Positions 42,431 to 53,100 of a stretch of DNA of 64,000 bases are shown in pieces (position 1 is the stretch's first letter; each line of letters starts with the position of its first letter). The stretch is from Verrucomicrobiota bacterium (GTDB taxonomy: Bacteria; Verrucomicrobiota; Verrucomicrobiia; Chthoniobacterales; Chthoniobacteraceae). The notes below the pieces were generated by a model that saw only the letters and a list, made by a program, of their open reading frames with translations, made no database searches and had not been told where the DNA came from. Location: the NCBI GenBank assembly GCA_026398235.1, contig JAPLTE010000048.1, positions 1 through 64,000 on the forward strand. The letters are read 5' to 3'. The position numbers and the translations under genes are program-made.

Positions 42431-43362
42431 ATCTGAATTTGGGTAAAAACAAATTTTATGTCGGGTTGGGAGCCGTCCTGCTGCTGGGCTGCCTGATTTT
42501 GGGCGGGCTGCTTTTCCAAGCTTCCAGCGAGTTCGGCGAGGCGGAACAGAAATACAATGCGCAAGTCGCGGAATTGAACCGACTGCAAAAGCTCGATCTC
42601 TATCCCGAAGTGCAGAACCAAAAGATCCTTGAAGACCAAATGGCTGCGGCAAAGCAAGCGGCGGTTTCGCTGCATCGGCAGCTGGTCCCCATGGCTTTTG
42701 CCCTTGAGCCAATGACCCCGGAGCAGTTCCAGGACAAGCTCAACGCGGCAGTCAAGAATTTGGGAGAAAAGGCGGCCAATGCCGGAGTCAATTTGTCGGA
42801 TAAATTGTATCTCGGATTTTCCGAATACCGCACCGCCACCCCCAAGCCCGAAGCGGCGGCGGCATTGGGCAGGCAGTTGAAATGCATTGAGCTTGCGGTG
42901 GATACGATGATCGAGCGGAAGATCGCTTCAGTGGAAAAGATCACCCGGACCTTGCTGCCCGAAGAGCAGGATGCCAAAGCTGCAGCGCCTACGCCGAAGC
43001 CGAAGCAGGCCGGTGGAAAACAACCGGCAACGGAACTCCTTGCGGCCTATCCTTTTGAAATCCAGTTTTCCGCGGAGCAGAGGGCGTTTCAGTCCGTCCT
43101 GAACGAGCTTTCCAAAAACACCCAGCAATTTTTCATTATCACCCCTGTGGCGATCAAAAACCAGAGCGAGAAGGGGCCCAAAAAGATCGCCCCGGCCGCC
43201 GCTGCGGAAATCGCCAAAAGCGCCGCTGAAGCCGCCAAGGCAGCCCCGGGGGATGTCGCCGCTCCTAAAACGGAGAAGTTGCGCTACGTTCTGGGAGCGG
43301 AAAAGCTGAATGTGACCCTGCGCTTGGACGCGGTCGTATTTGCCAGCAACTTGCCGAAATAG
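42427..43362 (+). CDS. Amuc_1100-like membrane-anchored pilus-locus protein
   Basis: 311 residues (Amuc_1100 has 317), with an N-terminal transmembrane helix (FYVGLGAVLLLGCLILGGLL), a coiled-coil region (EAEQKYNAQVAELNRLQKLD), and an Ala/Lys/Pro-rich linker near 180-205 before the C-terminal domain. Order and topology fit the PilO-like component of a secretin complex. In Akkermansia, Amuc_1100 is abundant in the outer-membrane fraction and acts on host TLR2; that host activity should not be assumed here. Confidence 0.82.
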   Translation: MNLNLGKNKFYVGLGAVLLLGCLILGGLLFQASSEFGEAEQKYNAQVAELNRLQKLDLYPEVQNQKILEDQMAAAKQAAVSLHRQLVPMAFALEPMTPEQFQDKLNAAVKNLGEKAANAGVNLSDKLYLGFSEYRTATPKPEAAAALGRQLKCIELAVDTMIERKIASVEKITRTLLPEEQDAKAAAPTPKPKQAGGKQPATELLAAYPFEIQFSAEQRAFQSVLNELSKNTQQFFIITPVAIKNQSEKGPKKIAPAAAAEIAKSAAEAAKAAPGDVAAPKTEKLRYVLGAEKLNVTLRLDAVVFASNLPK

Positions 43363-43364
43363 AT

Positions 43365-44333
43365 ATGGACTGGATCAAGAAGAATTACGACCGATTTGCG
43401 CTGCTGCTGCTGGCTTTGGCTCTGCTGGTCTCCTCCGGCGCCATCATTTATTCCATCAAGAGCTATCCCGAACGGTTCGCGCCCATTCAGGCCGTGGTGC
43501 CCCATGGGGCCAAGGTGACATCCCTGGAAACCGAGGCGCTCGAGCAGGCCAACCGTTCGTTGGCAAAACCGGCTGCCTGGGAACCTCACAACAGTTCGCT
43601 TTATGTTTCCCGCAAATACGTGGCCCGGCACAATTCCGCTACCGGGGCGGATTTGCTGATCGATCCCTTTGAGCCCGGCAGCGCCCCGTTGCATCCGCCG
43701 ATTCCCAACGATTGGTTCCTGAAAAACAAACTTGAGGATCGGATTCTCGACGCTGACGTGCTGGAACAGGATGAAGACAAGGACGGGTTCTCCAACCTGG
43801 ATGAATTCCTGGGCAAGACCGATCCCCAAAAAGCGGATTCGCACCCGCCCTATTTGACCAAACTGCGTTTGAAGCGCTTCATCCGGATCCCCTTCCGGTT
43901 GAAATTCGAGGCCTATGACGATGATGGCAACTTCCAGATCAACACCGTGGACGTGCGCCAGCCGACCCAGTTTGTGAAGATGGGCGAAACCATCGCCGGA
44001 ACCAAATACAAGGTGGTCAAGTTTGAGAAAAAATCGGTCCCCAACCCAAGCACAGGCGTGGACAAGGACACGACCGAACTGACCGTGGAGCACGGCGAAA
44101 CCGGTGTCAAGGTGGTGTTGGTCGTCGGCACAGAAGTGAACTCTCCCGATCAATATGCGCGGTTCGCATTCTTGTGGGATCACACGGAATTTACGGTTAA
44201 ACGAGACCAGAAATTTTTCCTCAAACCCGAACCCGGCATCGAGTATAAACTCATTGACATCGGGGAGAGCGAAGCTGTAATTATCAATGTTAAAACTGAA
44301 GGCGATCCGATAAAAGTTCCCCACTTGGATTAA
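43365..44333 (+). CDS. Amuc_1099-like membrane-anchored pilus-locus protein
   Basis: 322 residues with an N-terminal membrane helix (FALLLLALALLVSSGAIIYS). A DxDxDG-type calcium-binding segment, DEDKDGFSNLDEFLGKTDP, lies at about residues 137-155, and beta-rich repeats follow (for example LTVEHGETGVKVVLVVGTEV). It starts 2 bp after the Amuc_1100-like stop and precedes the secretin gene by 116 bp. Probably a PilP-like periplasmic link to the secretin; that role is inferred from order. Confidence 0.78.
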   Translation: MDWIKKNYDRFALLLLALALLVSSGAIIYSIKSYPERFAPIQAVVPHGAKVTSLETEALEQANRSLAKPAAWEPHNSSLYVSRKYVARHNSATGADLLIDPFEPGSAPLHPPIPNDWFLKNKLEDRILDADVLEQDEDKDGFSNLDEFLGKTDPQKADSHPPYLTKLRLKRFIRIPFRLKFEAYDDDGNFQINTVDVRQPTQFVKMGETIAGTKYKVVKFEKKSVPNPSTGVDKDTTELTVEHGETGVKVVLVVGTEVNSPDQYARFAFLWDHTEFTVKRDQKFFLKPEPGIEYKLIDIGESEAVIINVKTEGDPIKVPHLD

Positions 44334-44449
44334 TGCTGGCCGCATGCACTGCGGCTTGTGTCATGTCTGGGGGGAGTTTCGTTTGAACTCCTTTGCCCTT
44401 GCGCACCTTGGTTCCTCTCCCAACAAAATTTCCCGAAGATAGACTGAAT

Positions 44450-47101
44450 ATGATCAAACCCCCATTGCTTCCGATTGTTTGCGCCTTTGCGCTCCTATGG
44501 ACCGTTGCTCCAGCTTTTGCAGACGGAGCGGCTGCCTCCACAGTCCCAAACTCTGTGCAGGGGATAGCCGAGCGGGAAATCGCGCGTCGAGCCGACCATG
44601 TTGCCCTGGCGCAGCAGGCGATCGCGGCGGGGGACAAGGCGATGGCGGTCAAAGATTATGAGACGGCGGTGCAACAGTACAAAGCCGCCACCAACGCTCT
44701 CACGGAGAGTCCCGTTACCCACAAACTGCGGTGCGCCGCCGTGGAGCGCCTTTGCATTGCGAGCGTAAAATTGGCCGAGCAGCAAATTGCGGAAGGGAAC
44801 TTCGCCCAGGCGGAAACCACCGCCAAGGCGGTGCTCGCCAGCGAGTATGATCCCAAATGCAGCGGCGCTCTTGCCATTTTGGCTCATTTGGAGGATCCGG
44901 GCTACTACAACAAGACCATCACGCCGAAATTCCACGCAAAAGTCGAGCAGGTCAAAGAATGGTTTGTGGATGCGCAGGGATATTATGACTCCGGCCAATA
45001 CGCCTTGGCGATGCAGCGCTACAACCAGATTCTCGGGATCGACCCCACCAACACAGCCGCTCGGGAAGGGTTGATCAAGGTGGACCTGGCGCTTACCCAA
45101 TACCAAGACAAGGCTTACGAACAGACACGGGCTCACCAACTCTGGAAACTGAGCAAGGGTTGGGAATTGCCCGTTCCCAAATATGGGGCAAACCGCAGCG
45201 GGAAAGTCATTCAAAACGGACAGCCATCCAGCAGCACCGCCGCCATTCAGAACAAGCTCAATAGCATCTATATTCCCAAGGTGGAATTCAAGGATGCAAC
45301 CGTCCGTGAAGCGATCGATTTCCTCAAGAAGAAGTCGGTCGACTTGGACATCCGGGAGCCCGATCCGGCTCGTCGCGGGGTGAATATCGTTCTGCAGCTT
45401 GATAATCCCGGAGCCGGTTCCGTGCCCGCAATGCCCGCTCCAGGCGCTGATGCCGCAGCCGCACCCATCCCTGGGCTTGATGCCGCCGCAGTTGCTCCCG
45501 CAGCCGCTGCAGGAGCCCCGGTCGCTCCCGTGGTCAACCCCTCAGATGCCCGCATCACCCTTTCTCTGACCAATGTTCCTTTGGCGGAAGTCTTGCGCTA
45601 TATCACCACCTTGGCGGGTCTCAAAGTGAAGATTGATCCGTATGCCGTGGCGGTTGTGCCGTTGACCGTCGTGGTCGAGACCCTCATCACCAAGGAATAT
45701 AAAGTGCCGCCGGGAACCTTTACCGGCCCGGCAGGCAGCGGATCGGCCGGTGCCGCTCCCGCCCCCGTGGTCGCTCCTGCAGGGGGAACGATGAGCAATG
45801 GCGCGCCGATTGCCTCGCGCATCTCGGCCAAGGAATATTTCACAAATCTTGGAGTCCAGTTCCCTCCGGGAGCCGCGGCCAACTTCCTCCCCACCAGCAG
45901 CCGATTGATTGTCAAGAACACGCAAGAGCAGCTGGATTTGATCGACACGTTGGTTGAGGCGCTCAATGGGGCCGTGCCCTCGCAGGTTGATATCGAAGCG
46001 AAATTCGTTGAGATCACCCAAACCAACTTGAAGGAATTGAGCTTCGACTGGACCCTCGGCCAGTTCAATATCCCCGGCAGCAATCGCGTGTTCGGTGGAG
46101 GCGGCACTGCCGGCGATGGGCGTCAGGTCAGCAATCAGGATTTTACCTTTATTGATCCGACCACTGGAAAAGTGGTGGGAAGCCCGTTGACCTCCGGGAA
46201 TCGCACGGGAGCAGGAGTAGGTGGGGCGATCAGCGCCAATGCGATCGATTCCCTCTTGTATCCACCTGCTCTTGGGGGATCCACGGCTGCACCAGCCATC
46301 TTATCGGCGGCGGGCATTTTCACCGATCCGCAATTCCAGGTGGTGATGCGGGCGCTGAACCAGAAAAAAGGAGTGGATTTGCTCTCCTCGCCCCGTGTGA
46401 CCTGCAAAAGCGGACAGGAAGCGGAGATCGAAGTGGTGCGCGAATTCAAATACCCTACCGAGTACAACCCGCCCCAAGTTCCGAGTTCCAGTGGCGGCGG
46501 CGGTGGTGGCACCGGCACCACAATCATCATGACCGTGGTTACGCCGACAACGCCTACCGCGTTTGATGTGAAGCAGGTGGGTGTCCGGCTTCATGTGCAG
46601 CCGACCGTTGGGGCGGATGGCTCGACCATTGACTTGCAACTGGAACCGCAGGTCGTCGAATTCGAGGGGTTCATCAACTACGGATCTCCGATTTATGGGA
46701 TCACCCCCGGCTTTTTCGGCTCGGCCTCCACGTCCGAACTGTTGACTCCGAACGTGATCAATCAACCCATCTTCAGCACCCGCAAAGTGCGGACCAGCGT
46801 CAGTGTCTGGGACGGCCAGACCGTCATGCTCGGCGGGTTGATGCGTGAGGACGTTCAAAAAGTCGAAGACAAAATCCCGTTCCTCGGCGACGTTCCGATC
46901 CTCGGACGCCTGTTCCGCTCCTCGGTGGACCAACACCAAAAGCGCAATCTGGTGATTTTTGTCACGGCCCGTTTGATCAACCCCGCGGGCGATCCGATCA
47001 ATGCCAGCGAAGAAGACAAGGATGATACCGTGGATGCTGCAATTCCGGGAGCTTCCCTTGACGCGGCTCCGGTGTTGACCCCCGCGATGCCCTTGAAGTA
47101 G
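44450..47101 (+). CDS. pilQ: PilQ/GspD-family secretin with N-terminal TPR domain (Amuc_1098-like)
   Basis: The 883-residue protein should form the outer-membrane channel. A signal peptide (LLPIVCAFALLWTVAPAFAD) precedes TPR-like repeats (about 40-250: ALAQQAIAAGDKAMAVKDYE), an STN/N0-like region with two Ala/Pro-rich linkers (VPAMPAPGADAAAAPIPGLD near 325), and the secretin domain from about 540 with VDLLSSPRVTCKSGQEAEIE, WDGQTVMLGGLMRED and the signature PFLGDVPILGRLFRSS. I use ATG 44450 because it starts the signal peptide. Last gene of the five-gene locus. Confidence 0.93.
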   Translation: MIKPPLLPIVCAFALLWTVAPAFADGAAASTVPNSVQGIAEREIARRADHVALAQQAIAAGDKAMAVKDYETAVQQYKAATNALTESPVTHKLRCAAVERLCIASVKLAEQQIAEGNFAQAETTAKAVLASEYDPKCSGALAILAHLEDPGYYNKTITPKFHAKVEQVKEWFVDAQGYYDSGQYALAMQRYNQILGIDPTNTAAREGLIKVDLALTQYQDKAYEQTRAHQLWKLSKGWELPVPKYGANRSGKVIQNGQPSSSTAAIQNKLNSIYIPKVEFKDATVREAIDFLKKKSVDLDIREPDPARRGVNIVLQLDNPGAGSVPAMPAPGADAAAAPIPGLDAAAVAPAAAAGAPVAPVVNPSDARITLSLTNVPLAEVLRYITTLAGLKVKIDPYAVAVVPLTVVVETLITKEYKVPPGTFTGPAGSGSAGAAPAPVVAPAGGTMSNGAPIASRISAKEYFTNLGVQFPPGAAANFLPTSSRLIVKNTQEQLDLIDTLVEALNGAVPSQVDIEAKFVEITQTNLKELSFDWTLGQFNIPGSNRVFGGGGTAGDGRQVSNQDFTFIDPTTGKVVGSPLTSGNRTGAGVGGAISANAIDSLLYPPALGGSTAAPAILSAAGIFTDPQFQVVMRALNQKKGVDLLSSPRVTCKSGQEAEIEVVREFKYPTEYNPPQVPSSSGGGGGGTGTTIIMTVVTPTTPTAFDVKQVGVRLHVQPTVGADGSTIDLQLEPQVVEFEGFINYGSPIYGITPGFFGSASTSELLTPNVINQPIFSTRKVRTSVSVWDGQTVMLGGLMREDVQKVEDKIPFLGDVPILGRLFRSSVDQHQKRNLVIFVTARLINPAGDPINASEEDKDDTVDAAIPGASLDAAPVLTPAMPLK

Positions 47102-47143
47102 TCGTGAGCGAGCCAACGCCAGTGAGCCGGGGGGAGTGATTGC

Positions 47144-47743
47144 GTGGCAGTCATCGGAATCACCGGCGGAGTCGCTTCAGGCAAGTCGAGCTTCACAGCG
47201 CGCCTCGCTCCCCGGTTGGCGGCGCAGGTGTTCGATGCCGATGCCGCCGCTCGGGACCTGCTGAAAAACGACCCGGAGGCGCGGCAAGCCGTGGGGCAAC
47301 GGTTTGGCTCCCGGATTTTGGGAGCCCAAGGGCAGGTGGACCGGGCCCGGTTGCGGGAGATTGTTTTTGAGGATGCACAAGAGAGGACCGCGTTGGAAGC
47401 GATCTTGCACCCGTTGATTCGCGAACGCTGGATCCAGGCGGCGCAAGTCGCCCGGCGCGACCAGACGTGGTTGCTGGTGGACATTCCGCTGCTCTTTGAA
47501 ACCGGCGCCGAACGGGAATGTGACGCCGTGGTGGTCGTCGCGTGCAGCCCGGAGACGCAGCGCGAGCGGATCATCTCGCGCCGCGGACTTTCGCCAGAAA
47601 TGGCGGAGAAGATGATCGCCTCGCAAACGAGCCTTGCTTCCAAGGCCGTGCGGGCCGATTATGTGATCTGGAACGACGCCCCACTGGCGCGTTTGGACGA
47701 ACAGGCCGAACTTTTTGCAGGATACCTTTTAAGCTATGGATGA
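47144..47743 (+). CDS. coaE: Dephospho-CoA kinase
   Basis: Last step of coenzyme A synthesis. 199 residues from GTG 47144, with P-loop GGVASGKSS (8-16), VFDADAAARDLL, HPLIRERWIQA and the DIPLLFETGAERECD lid region. It overlaps the rho start by 8 bp, so the two are co-translated. Confidence 0.95.
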   Translation: MAVIGITGGVASGKSSFTARLAPRLAAQVFDADAAARDLLKNDPEARQAVGQRFGSRILGAQGQVDRARLREIVFEDAQERTALEAILHPLIRERWIQAAQVARRDQTWLLVDIPLLFETGAERECDAVVVVACSPETQRERIISRRGLSPEMAEKMIASQTSLASKAVRADYVIWNDAPLARLDEQAELFAGYLLSYG

Positions 47744-49073
47744 CCACCCTGCCGACATAACATCGGGAGCAGCGACCACCGCCTCAACTGAGGCGGAGCC
47801 GGTTCAACGCCCCGGTCGTCTGCACTTGGATGAATTGCACGCGATGACCCATGCCGCCCTCATTGAGCGGGCGGATGCCTTGCGCATGCGTGCCAACCCG
47901 GACCGTTCCAGGCACCATCTGATTCTCGATTTGATGAAGTTTCACGCGAACCGCGGCGGTGAATTGCAGGCCGAGGGGGTGCTGGAAATCACCCCCGACC
48001 ACCAGGCTTTCCTCCGCTGGCCCCGCTTCAGCTTCAAACCGTTTCCCGAAGACGTCGCCGTGCCGCGCCACATCGTCCAGCGGTTCGGGTTGCAACAAGG
48101 GCACCTCATTTCCGCCCGCATCCGGCCGCCCCGCGACAATAAAGAGCGGTGGATGATGCTCGATCAAGTGCTCGCGATCGAAGGCATTCCGCTCGAACGC
48201 TGGGTCGAACCCAAACCGTTTGATAACCTCACCCCCCTTTTTCCGAACCAGCGGATCGTGCTCGAAAACAACGTCACCCGTTCACTTACCGGGCGTGCCG
48301 TCGATTTGATCACGCCGCTCGGGCGCGGCCAGCGTGCCTTGATCGTCGCCCCGCCGCGTGGAGGCAAGACCATGATCATGAAAGACATGGCCAAGGCGAT
48401 CCGCGCCAGTTCGCCTGAAACCGTGGTCATTTTGCTGTTGGTGGACGAGCGCCCCGAGGAAGTCACCGACCTCAAGCGCGAAGTGGACGCCGACATCTAT
48501 TCCTCCACCTTCGACGAAAGCGCGCCGCGCCATGTCCAGGTGGCCGAAATCGTTATTGATCGGGCCAAGCGTCTCGTCGAATTGGGCCGCCATGTGGTCG
48601 TGATGCTCGACAGCATCACCCGGCTTGCGCGTGGCTACAATAATATGATGCCCAGCAAGGGGCGGATCATGTCCGGCGGCGTCGATGCCAAGGCGCTCAT
48701 CAAACCGAAAAAATTCTTTGGCGCCGCCCGCAACGTGGAAGAAGGCGGCAGCCTCACCATCATCGCCACCGCGCTGGTCGAAACCAACAGCCGGATGGAC
48801 GAGGTCATTTTCGAGGAATTCAAAGGCACGGGAAACATGGAGTTGCACCTCGCCCGGGAACTTGTCGAAAAACGGATCTTCCCAGCCATCCACATCCTCA
48901 ACTCCGGTACCCGGCGCGAGGATTTGCTCTACCACCCGGAGGAGTTCGCGCGCATCAACGTCCTGCGCAAGCAGCTCGCCGCGCTCCCGCCCATGGAGGC
49001 GATGGAAATCCTCGTGCAACAACTCAAGGCGACCAAAACCAATGCCGAGCTTTTGCTGCGGGGCATCCGCTAA
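47736..49073 (+). CDS. rho: Transcription termination factor Rho
   Basis: Hexameric RNA helicase that ends transcription. 445 residues: N-terminal Rho domain ([20 protein letters not shown]), RNA-binding cold-shock-like domain ([20 protein letters not shown]) and the ATPase with Walker [10 protein letters not shown] (205-213), Walker [17 protein letters not shown], the Q-loop [13 protein letters not shown], and the secondary RNA site [20 protein letters not shown]. It shares 8 bp with coaE. Confidence 0.98.
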   Translation: MDDHPADITSGAATTASTEAEPVQRPGRLHLDELHAMTHAALIERADALRMRANPDRSRHHLILDLMKFHANRGGELQAEGVLEITPDHQAFLRWPRFSFKPFPEDVAVPRHIVQRFGLQQGHLISARIRPPRDNKERWMMLDQVLAIEGIPLERWVEPKPFDNLTPLFPNQRIVLENNVTRSLTGRAVDLITPLGRGQRALIVAPPRGGKTMIMKDMAKAIRASSPETVVILLLVDERPEEVTDLKREVDADIYSSTFDESAPRHVQVAEIVIDRAKRLVELGRHVVVMLDSITRLARGYNNMMPSKGRIMSGGVDAKALIKPKKFFGAARNVEEGGSLTIIATALVETNSRMDEVIFEEFKGTGNMELHLARELVEKRIFPAIHILNSGTRREDLLYHPEEFARINVLRKQLAALPPMEAMEILVQQLKATKTNAELLLRGIR

Positions 49074-49085
49074 CCTTCCGAAACG

Positions 49086-50141
49086 GTGATTGCCACGCCC
49101 GAAGCTCTAGCCGAATTTTTGGAACCGATGCGTGCCACCGGGCGCATCGCCCTCGACACCGAGGCGGACAGCCTGCATTGCTATTTTGAGAAACTTTGCC
49201 TTATCCAGATCAGCATTCCGGGATGGGATGTGCTCATTGATCCGCTGGCCGGGTTTGCGCTGGAACCCCTCTTTGAGGAACTCGCCCGGCACGAACTCAT
49301 CATCCAGGGGCTCGACTACGATTTGCGGCTCCTGCGCCGGGTCGGGATGGCCGAAGTGGGCGGCGTATTTGATACCATGATCGCGGCCCGCCTGGTCGGC
49401 TGCCTGGAGTTCAGCCTCGCCGCGTTGCTGCAAAACTATTTCGGCATCGTCCTTGCCAAAGGGTCCCAAAAAGCCAACTGGGCCCGGCGTCCGCTCTCTC
49501 CCCAGATGGAAGAGTACGCGCGCAACGACACCCGGCACTTGGAAGCTCTCACCGCCAAGCTGGAAGAGGAACTCGCCCGCCTGGGGCGCAGCGAATGGTT
49601 CCGGCAATCTTGTGAAAAAGCCATTGAGGCCACGCGCATCGTCCGCGAGCGGGAACTGGATACGTTGTGGCGCATCTCCGGCAGTGGCGAACTGCGCGGG
49701 CGCGCGGCGGCGCTCCTGCGGGCCCTGTGGACCTGGCGGGACGAAGAAGCGCGCGCGGTGGATCGCCCGGCTTTTCACATCGCCCGCAACGATCTGCTCA
49801 TCGACGCCGCCAAACGGTTTGCCGCCGGGGATCCCGTCCACATCCCCCATCTTTCTGGCAGCCGCAGCCGCCGCTTTTTTGAAGCGGCGGAAATAGCCCT
49901 GGCATTGCCTGAAAGCGATTGGCCCAAAGTGATCCGCGTTGCGCGCCAGCGCCCCACGCCGGAGATGGAGCGGCGTTTCAACGATTTCAAAACCCGGCGC
50001 GACCATGCCGCCAAGGCGCACCGGATCGAGGCCTCGCTCATTGGCTCCAAGAGTGTGCTGGAAAATCTCGCCGCCGACACCGAAGCGACCCTTTCCAAGC
50101 TCCTTCCCTGGCAGCGGATGTTGCTGGGATTTGAGCAGTAA
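49086..50141 (+). CDS. rnd: Ribonuclease D
   Basis: 3'-5' exoribonuclease for RNA maturation. 351 residues from GTG 49086. The DEDD active site is seen as LDTEADSLHCY, IQGLDYDLRLLRRVG, and MEEYARNDTRHLEAL (DEDDy). The C-terminal part (from about 205) holds an HRDC-like helical domain (ALLRALWTWRDEEARAVDRP). It follows rho by 12 bp, so coaE-rho-rnd read as one transcript. Confidence 0.93.
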   Translation: MIATPEALAEFLEPMRATGRIALDTEADSLHCYFEKLCLIQISIPGWDVLIDPLAGFALEPLFEELARHELIIQGLDYDLRLLRRVGMAEVGGVFDTMIAARLVGCLEFSLAALLQNYFGIVLAKGSQKANWARRPLSPQMEEYARNDTRHLEALTAKLEEELARLGRSEWFRQSCEKAIEATRIVRERELDTLWRISGSGELRGRAAALLRALWTWRDEEARAVDRPAFHIARNDLLIDAAKRFAAGDPVHIPHLSGSRSRRFFEAAEIALALPESDWPKVIRVARQRPTPEMERRFNDFKTRRDHAAKAHRIEASLIGSKSVLENLAADTEATLSKLLPWQRMLLGFEQ

Positions 50142-53100
50142 TTATTCGTTGCGGAGCGCGTCCAAAAGCGGGCCGCGCAACGCCAGCCAGGCGGCGAGCC
50201 AACTCCAGACGCCACCCAGGAGCGCCAATAAACCAAGCGTCGCCAGCGGCCCAATGGGCGAGGCATGGATTCCCGGCGACAGCATCGACGGCAGAATGGC
50301 AGTCGCCGCCGAGAGGCCGCCGATTCCGACGCCGAGAGCAATCAAGAGCCAGTGCTCGCTCAAGACCAGCCAACGCACGGCGCGTGGGGAAAATCCCAGC
50401 GCCAGCAGCAGCGCCAGTTCGCCACGCCGCTCCGAGACATTGCGCAAAACCACAATGCCCAGCCCCGCACTGCCGAGCAGCAACCCGAGCCCGCCGAGCG
50501 CTTCAAAAATCTCGATGTAGCTGCTTTCCACCGACTGGAATTCCGCCAGTCGGCGCCACGCTGGAACGAATTCCACCCCGTGCGATTTTAAAAGTTCATC
50601 AGTATTATTGGATAGGTTATCGATCAGGAATGCACGGTTTCCAGCTTGCGAGGGGAAACGCTTCACAAAATCGTCATCCGAAAGCAGAAGGCTCCCCTGC
50701 AAAATGGAATTTGCGATCACCCCCACGATGCGCACACGGAACGGGTTACCGCGCTCATCGGTGCAAGAGAGCGTTTCGCCTGCGGATTTCCCCAAGCCCC
50801 ACCGTGTGGTGGCTTCATCGCCAATCGCCGGGACCGCCCCGTCCGGCTGCGGCTGGTGGAGCGCTTCCCAGCCCAAGGCGCCCGCGATGAAAGTGAACGC
50901 TTTGCGCGTGGCAAGCTGCTCCGGCCGGACTCCCAGGAAGCTGGGCTGTTGTGCGCGGTTCAGATTCAAGCAACTCGCGTCGTCCCCGGCTTGGACACGA
51001 AGCGCAACCAGTTCCGACTCCGGCAGGCTAGCGTACACCGGCAGGGTTACTTGCCCATACGCGGAAAACCCGCCGGTGCCTGAGCCTCGCTCTTGGGCAT
51101 GGGCCAGGGGGTCTGCGCGGAATGCTCCCACTGCCACCACCATGAATACTCCCGAAGCGAGGACCGCTATGGTGGTGAGGCTGCGTCCCGGGCGGCGTGC
51201 CGCGCCGCGCATGCCGATTGCCGCGATCCCGCTTCTGCTGGTAGAGCGCGCGAGCTTTGCCAGCAAGGTATGGCAGCCTGCGATCCCGGCGCAGAGCAGA
51301 AGCGCGCCCGCGCTGAAAAAAGCGTCCGCAGAACGCCCGCCCAATGCCAGCGCTGCGAGCGCTCCCGCGAGCGCGAGGAAGCCAAGCAGCCGGCTCCAGC
51401 GTTCGCCGCGCGTTGTGGGCGCCGATTCCATTTCTGCGCCGCTGGCCAAGAGTTCCGCCGCGGGCCGCCGCGCCTGGCCCCGTCCGGCGATCCAAGTAGC
51501 CAGCAGCGCGGCACCGAGACCCGCCAAGCAGCCAATCACCAGGGTCCCCCATTGACTGTGATAGCTAAACTCCGAAAAATGCACTGCGCGGTGCCATACG
51601 GTGGAGAGGCCATGCAATGCCAAGCGGGCATACAAGCACCCGGCGGCGGTTCCCGCCAGCGTGCCGAGCCCCGCGATCAGGAAACCTTCCCAGAGCAGGA
51701 AACGCCTGACGCGCCGCGCGCTGAACCCCAGGGCGAGCAGCAGCCCTGTTTCTGTCGTGCGTTGTTGCAGGCTGAATACAAAAAGCATCGCCATTAAAAG
51801 CAGGGCTGCAATCACAAGGAAAAAGCTGAAGCCGACGAACAACTGTCCGAAATCCTGCGCCCCGGCACTTGCCTGGAGAGCCAGTTCTCGCACGGGTTGA
51901 AACGAGAGTCCGGCCTTGATGGGATCGATCGCATTGCGCAGCATCCCCTCGATCGCATCCGCTTTCTGTGTGTAGCGGATCGCGGTCAGATCCCCAAAGC
52001 GATTGGCCCAGATGGCCTGTCCCGCTTTGAGCGGAAGAAACGCCTTGGGCGTGCCGCGGAACGCTTTCCAATACTGCTCGTCCTTGGGGCGGATCCGGCT
52101 CATGTCCATTGGAATGCCCGGCTCCCATTCGCGGCAGTTCTCGGCATCTGCCAGCCCTGGGAACGGCGGCATCCAGCTTGCATCCGGGCCTTCCAGTGGA
52201 AGGAGGGAGCGCACTTTGAAAGTGCTCGTTTTTTCCACAAGCTGCCGGTTCGCCGCGGCCACATAATAGCGCAGAGAGACTGCATCGCCCGGCTTCGCGC
52301 CAAGGTCTTCCGCCAGCCAGGCGTTGATTGCAAGCTCGTTCCCGGGCCACTCAGCGGAATCCACCGCAGTCACCATGGAGTAAGGGGTTGCGCGTTCGCC
52401 CAGGCGGATTTCGTTGACAAGATAAGTCAAAACGCCGCGTGCATCCGGCGCGGCTTTCAACGCGGCTGCGGCGAGCCCCGGTTCCAGGAATACGCGCTCG
52501 GTTCGCAGTTCCGCTCCGCCCGGCAAATCACGCAATTCCAGATTCAGATCCGCGAGCGTCCATGCCTTGCGCAGCGCTGCGTTGGCAGTCGTTGCTTCGA
52601 TGGTTTGCGCAAGCAGCACATTCGCGCATCCCGGTTTTTTGATCTGCTTTTGCAGCACGCCAAGCGGCAGGAAAATCGTGAGGGGTGGCACTTGGTTGGA
52701 TTGTAAACCGAACCGGCCAAATTGCTTCGGACCTGCCACTGCATGGAGCCGCAGTCGGATCGCCACCGACGCATCGCTCGCGCCCGAGAGGGGGGCATCG
52801 CGCGAGAGTGCAGACGGTTCCTCAACACGCACGATCACGGGATCGCCCGGTGCAAGCCGCAGTCGCTCGGCGAGCCGGTCATTTGCGGCGAACCCGTCCT
52901 CACCCGCTCCGAAAAGCAAATCCGCGCTTCCGCCCATGTTCCAAAACCGCTCATCGACGCCGACGATCTGCACGTTCTCCGCGCGCGCGCTTGCGTCGGG
53001 CAGCGCCACCGTGCCGCGCAGGAGCAAAAGCGGGGCTGTAGCCGCGTGCGTCTGCGCCGCGATTTTGGCGGCAAGTTGTTCGCGAAAAAAATGTTCGCCC

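Noticed and set aside
40799-42712. 637-codon reverse frame opposite the PilM-like gene
   Set aside because: Antisense shadow of a clear PilM family gene; no recognisable domain.
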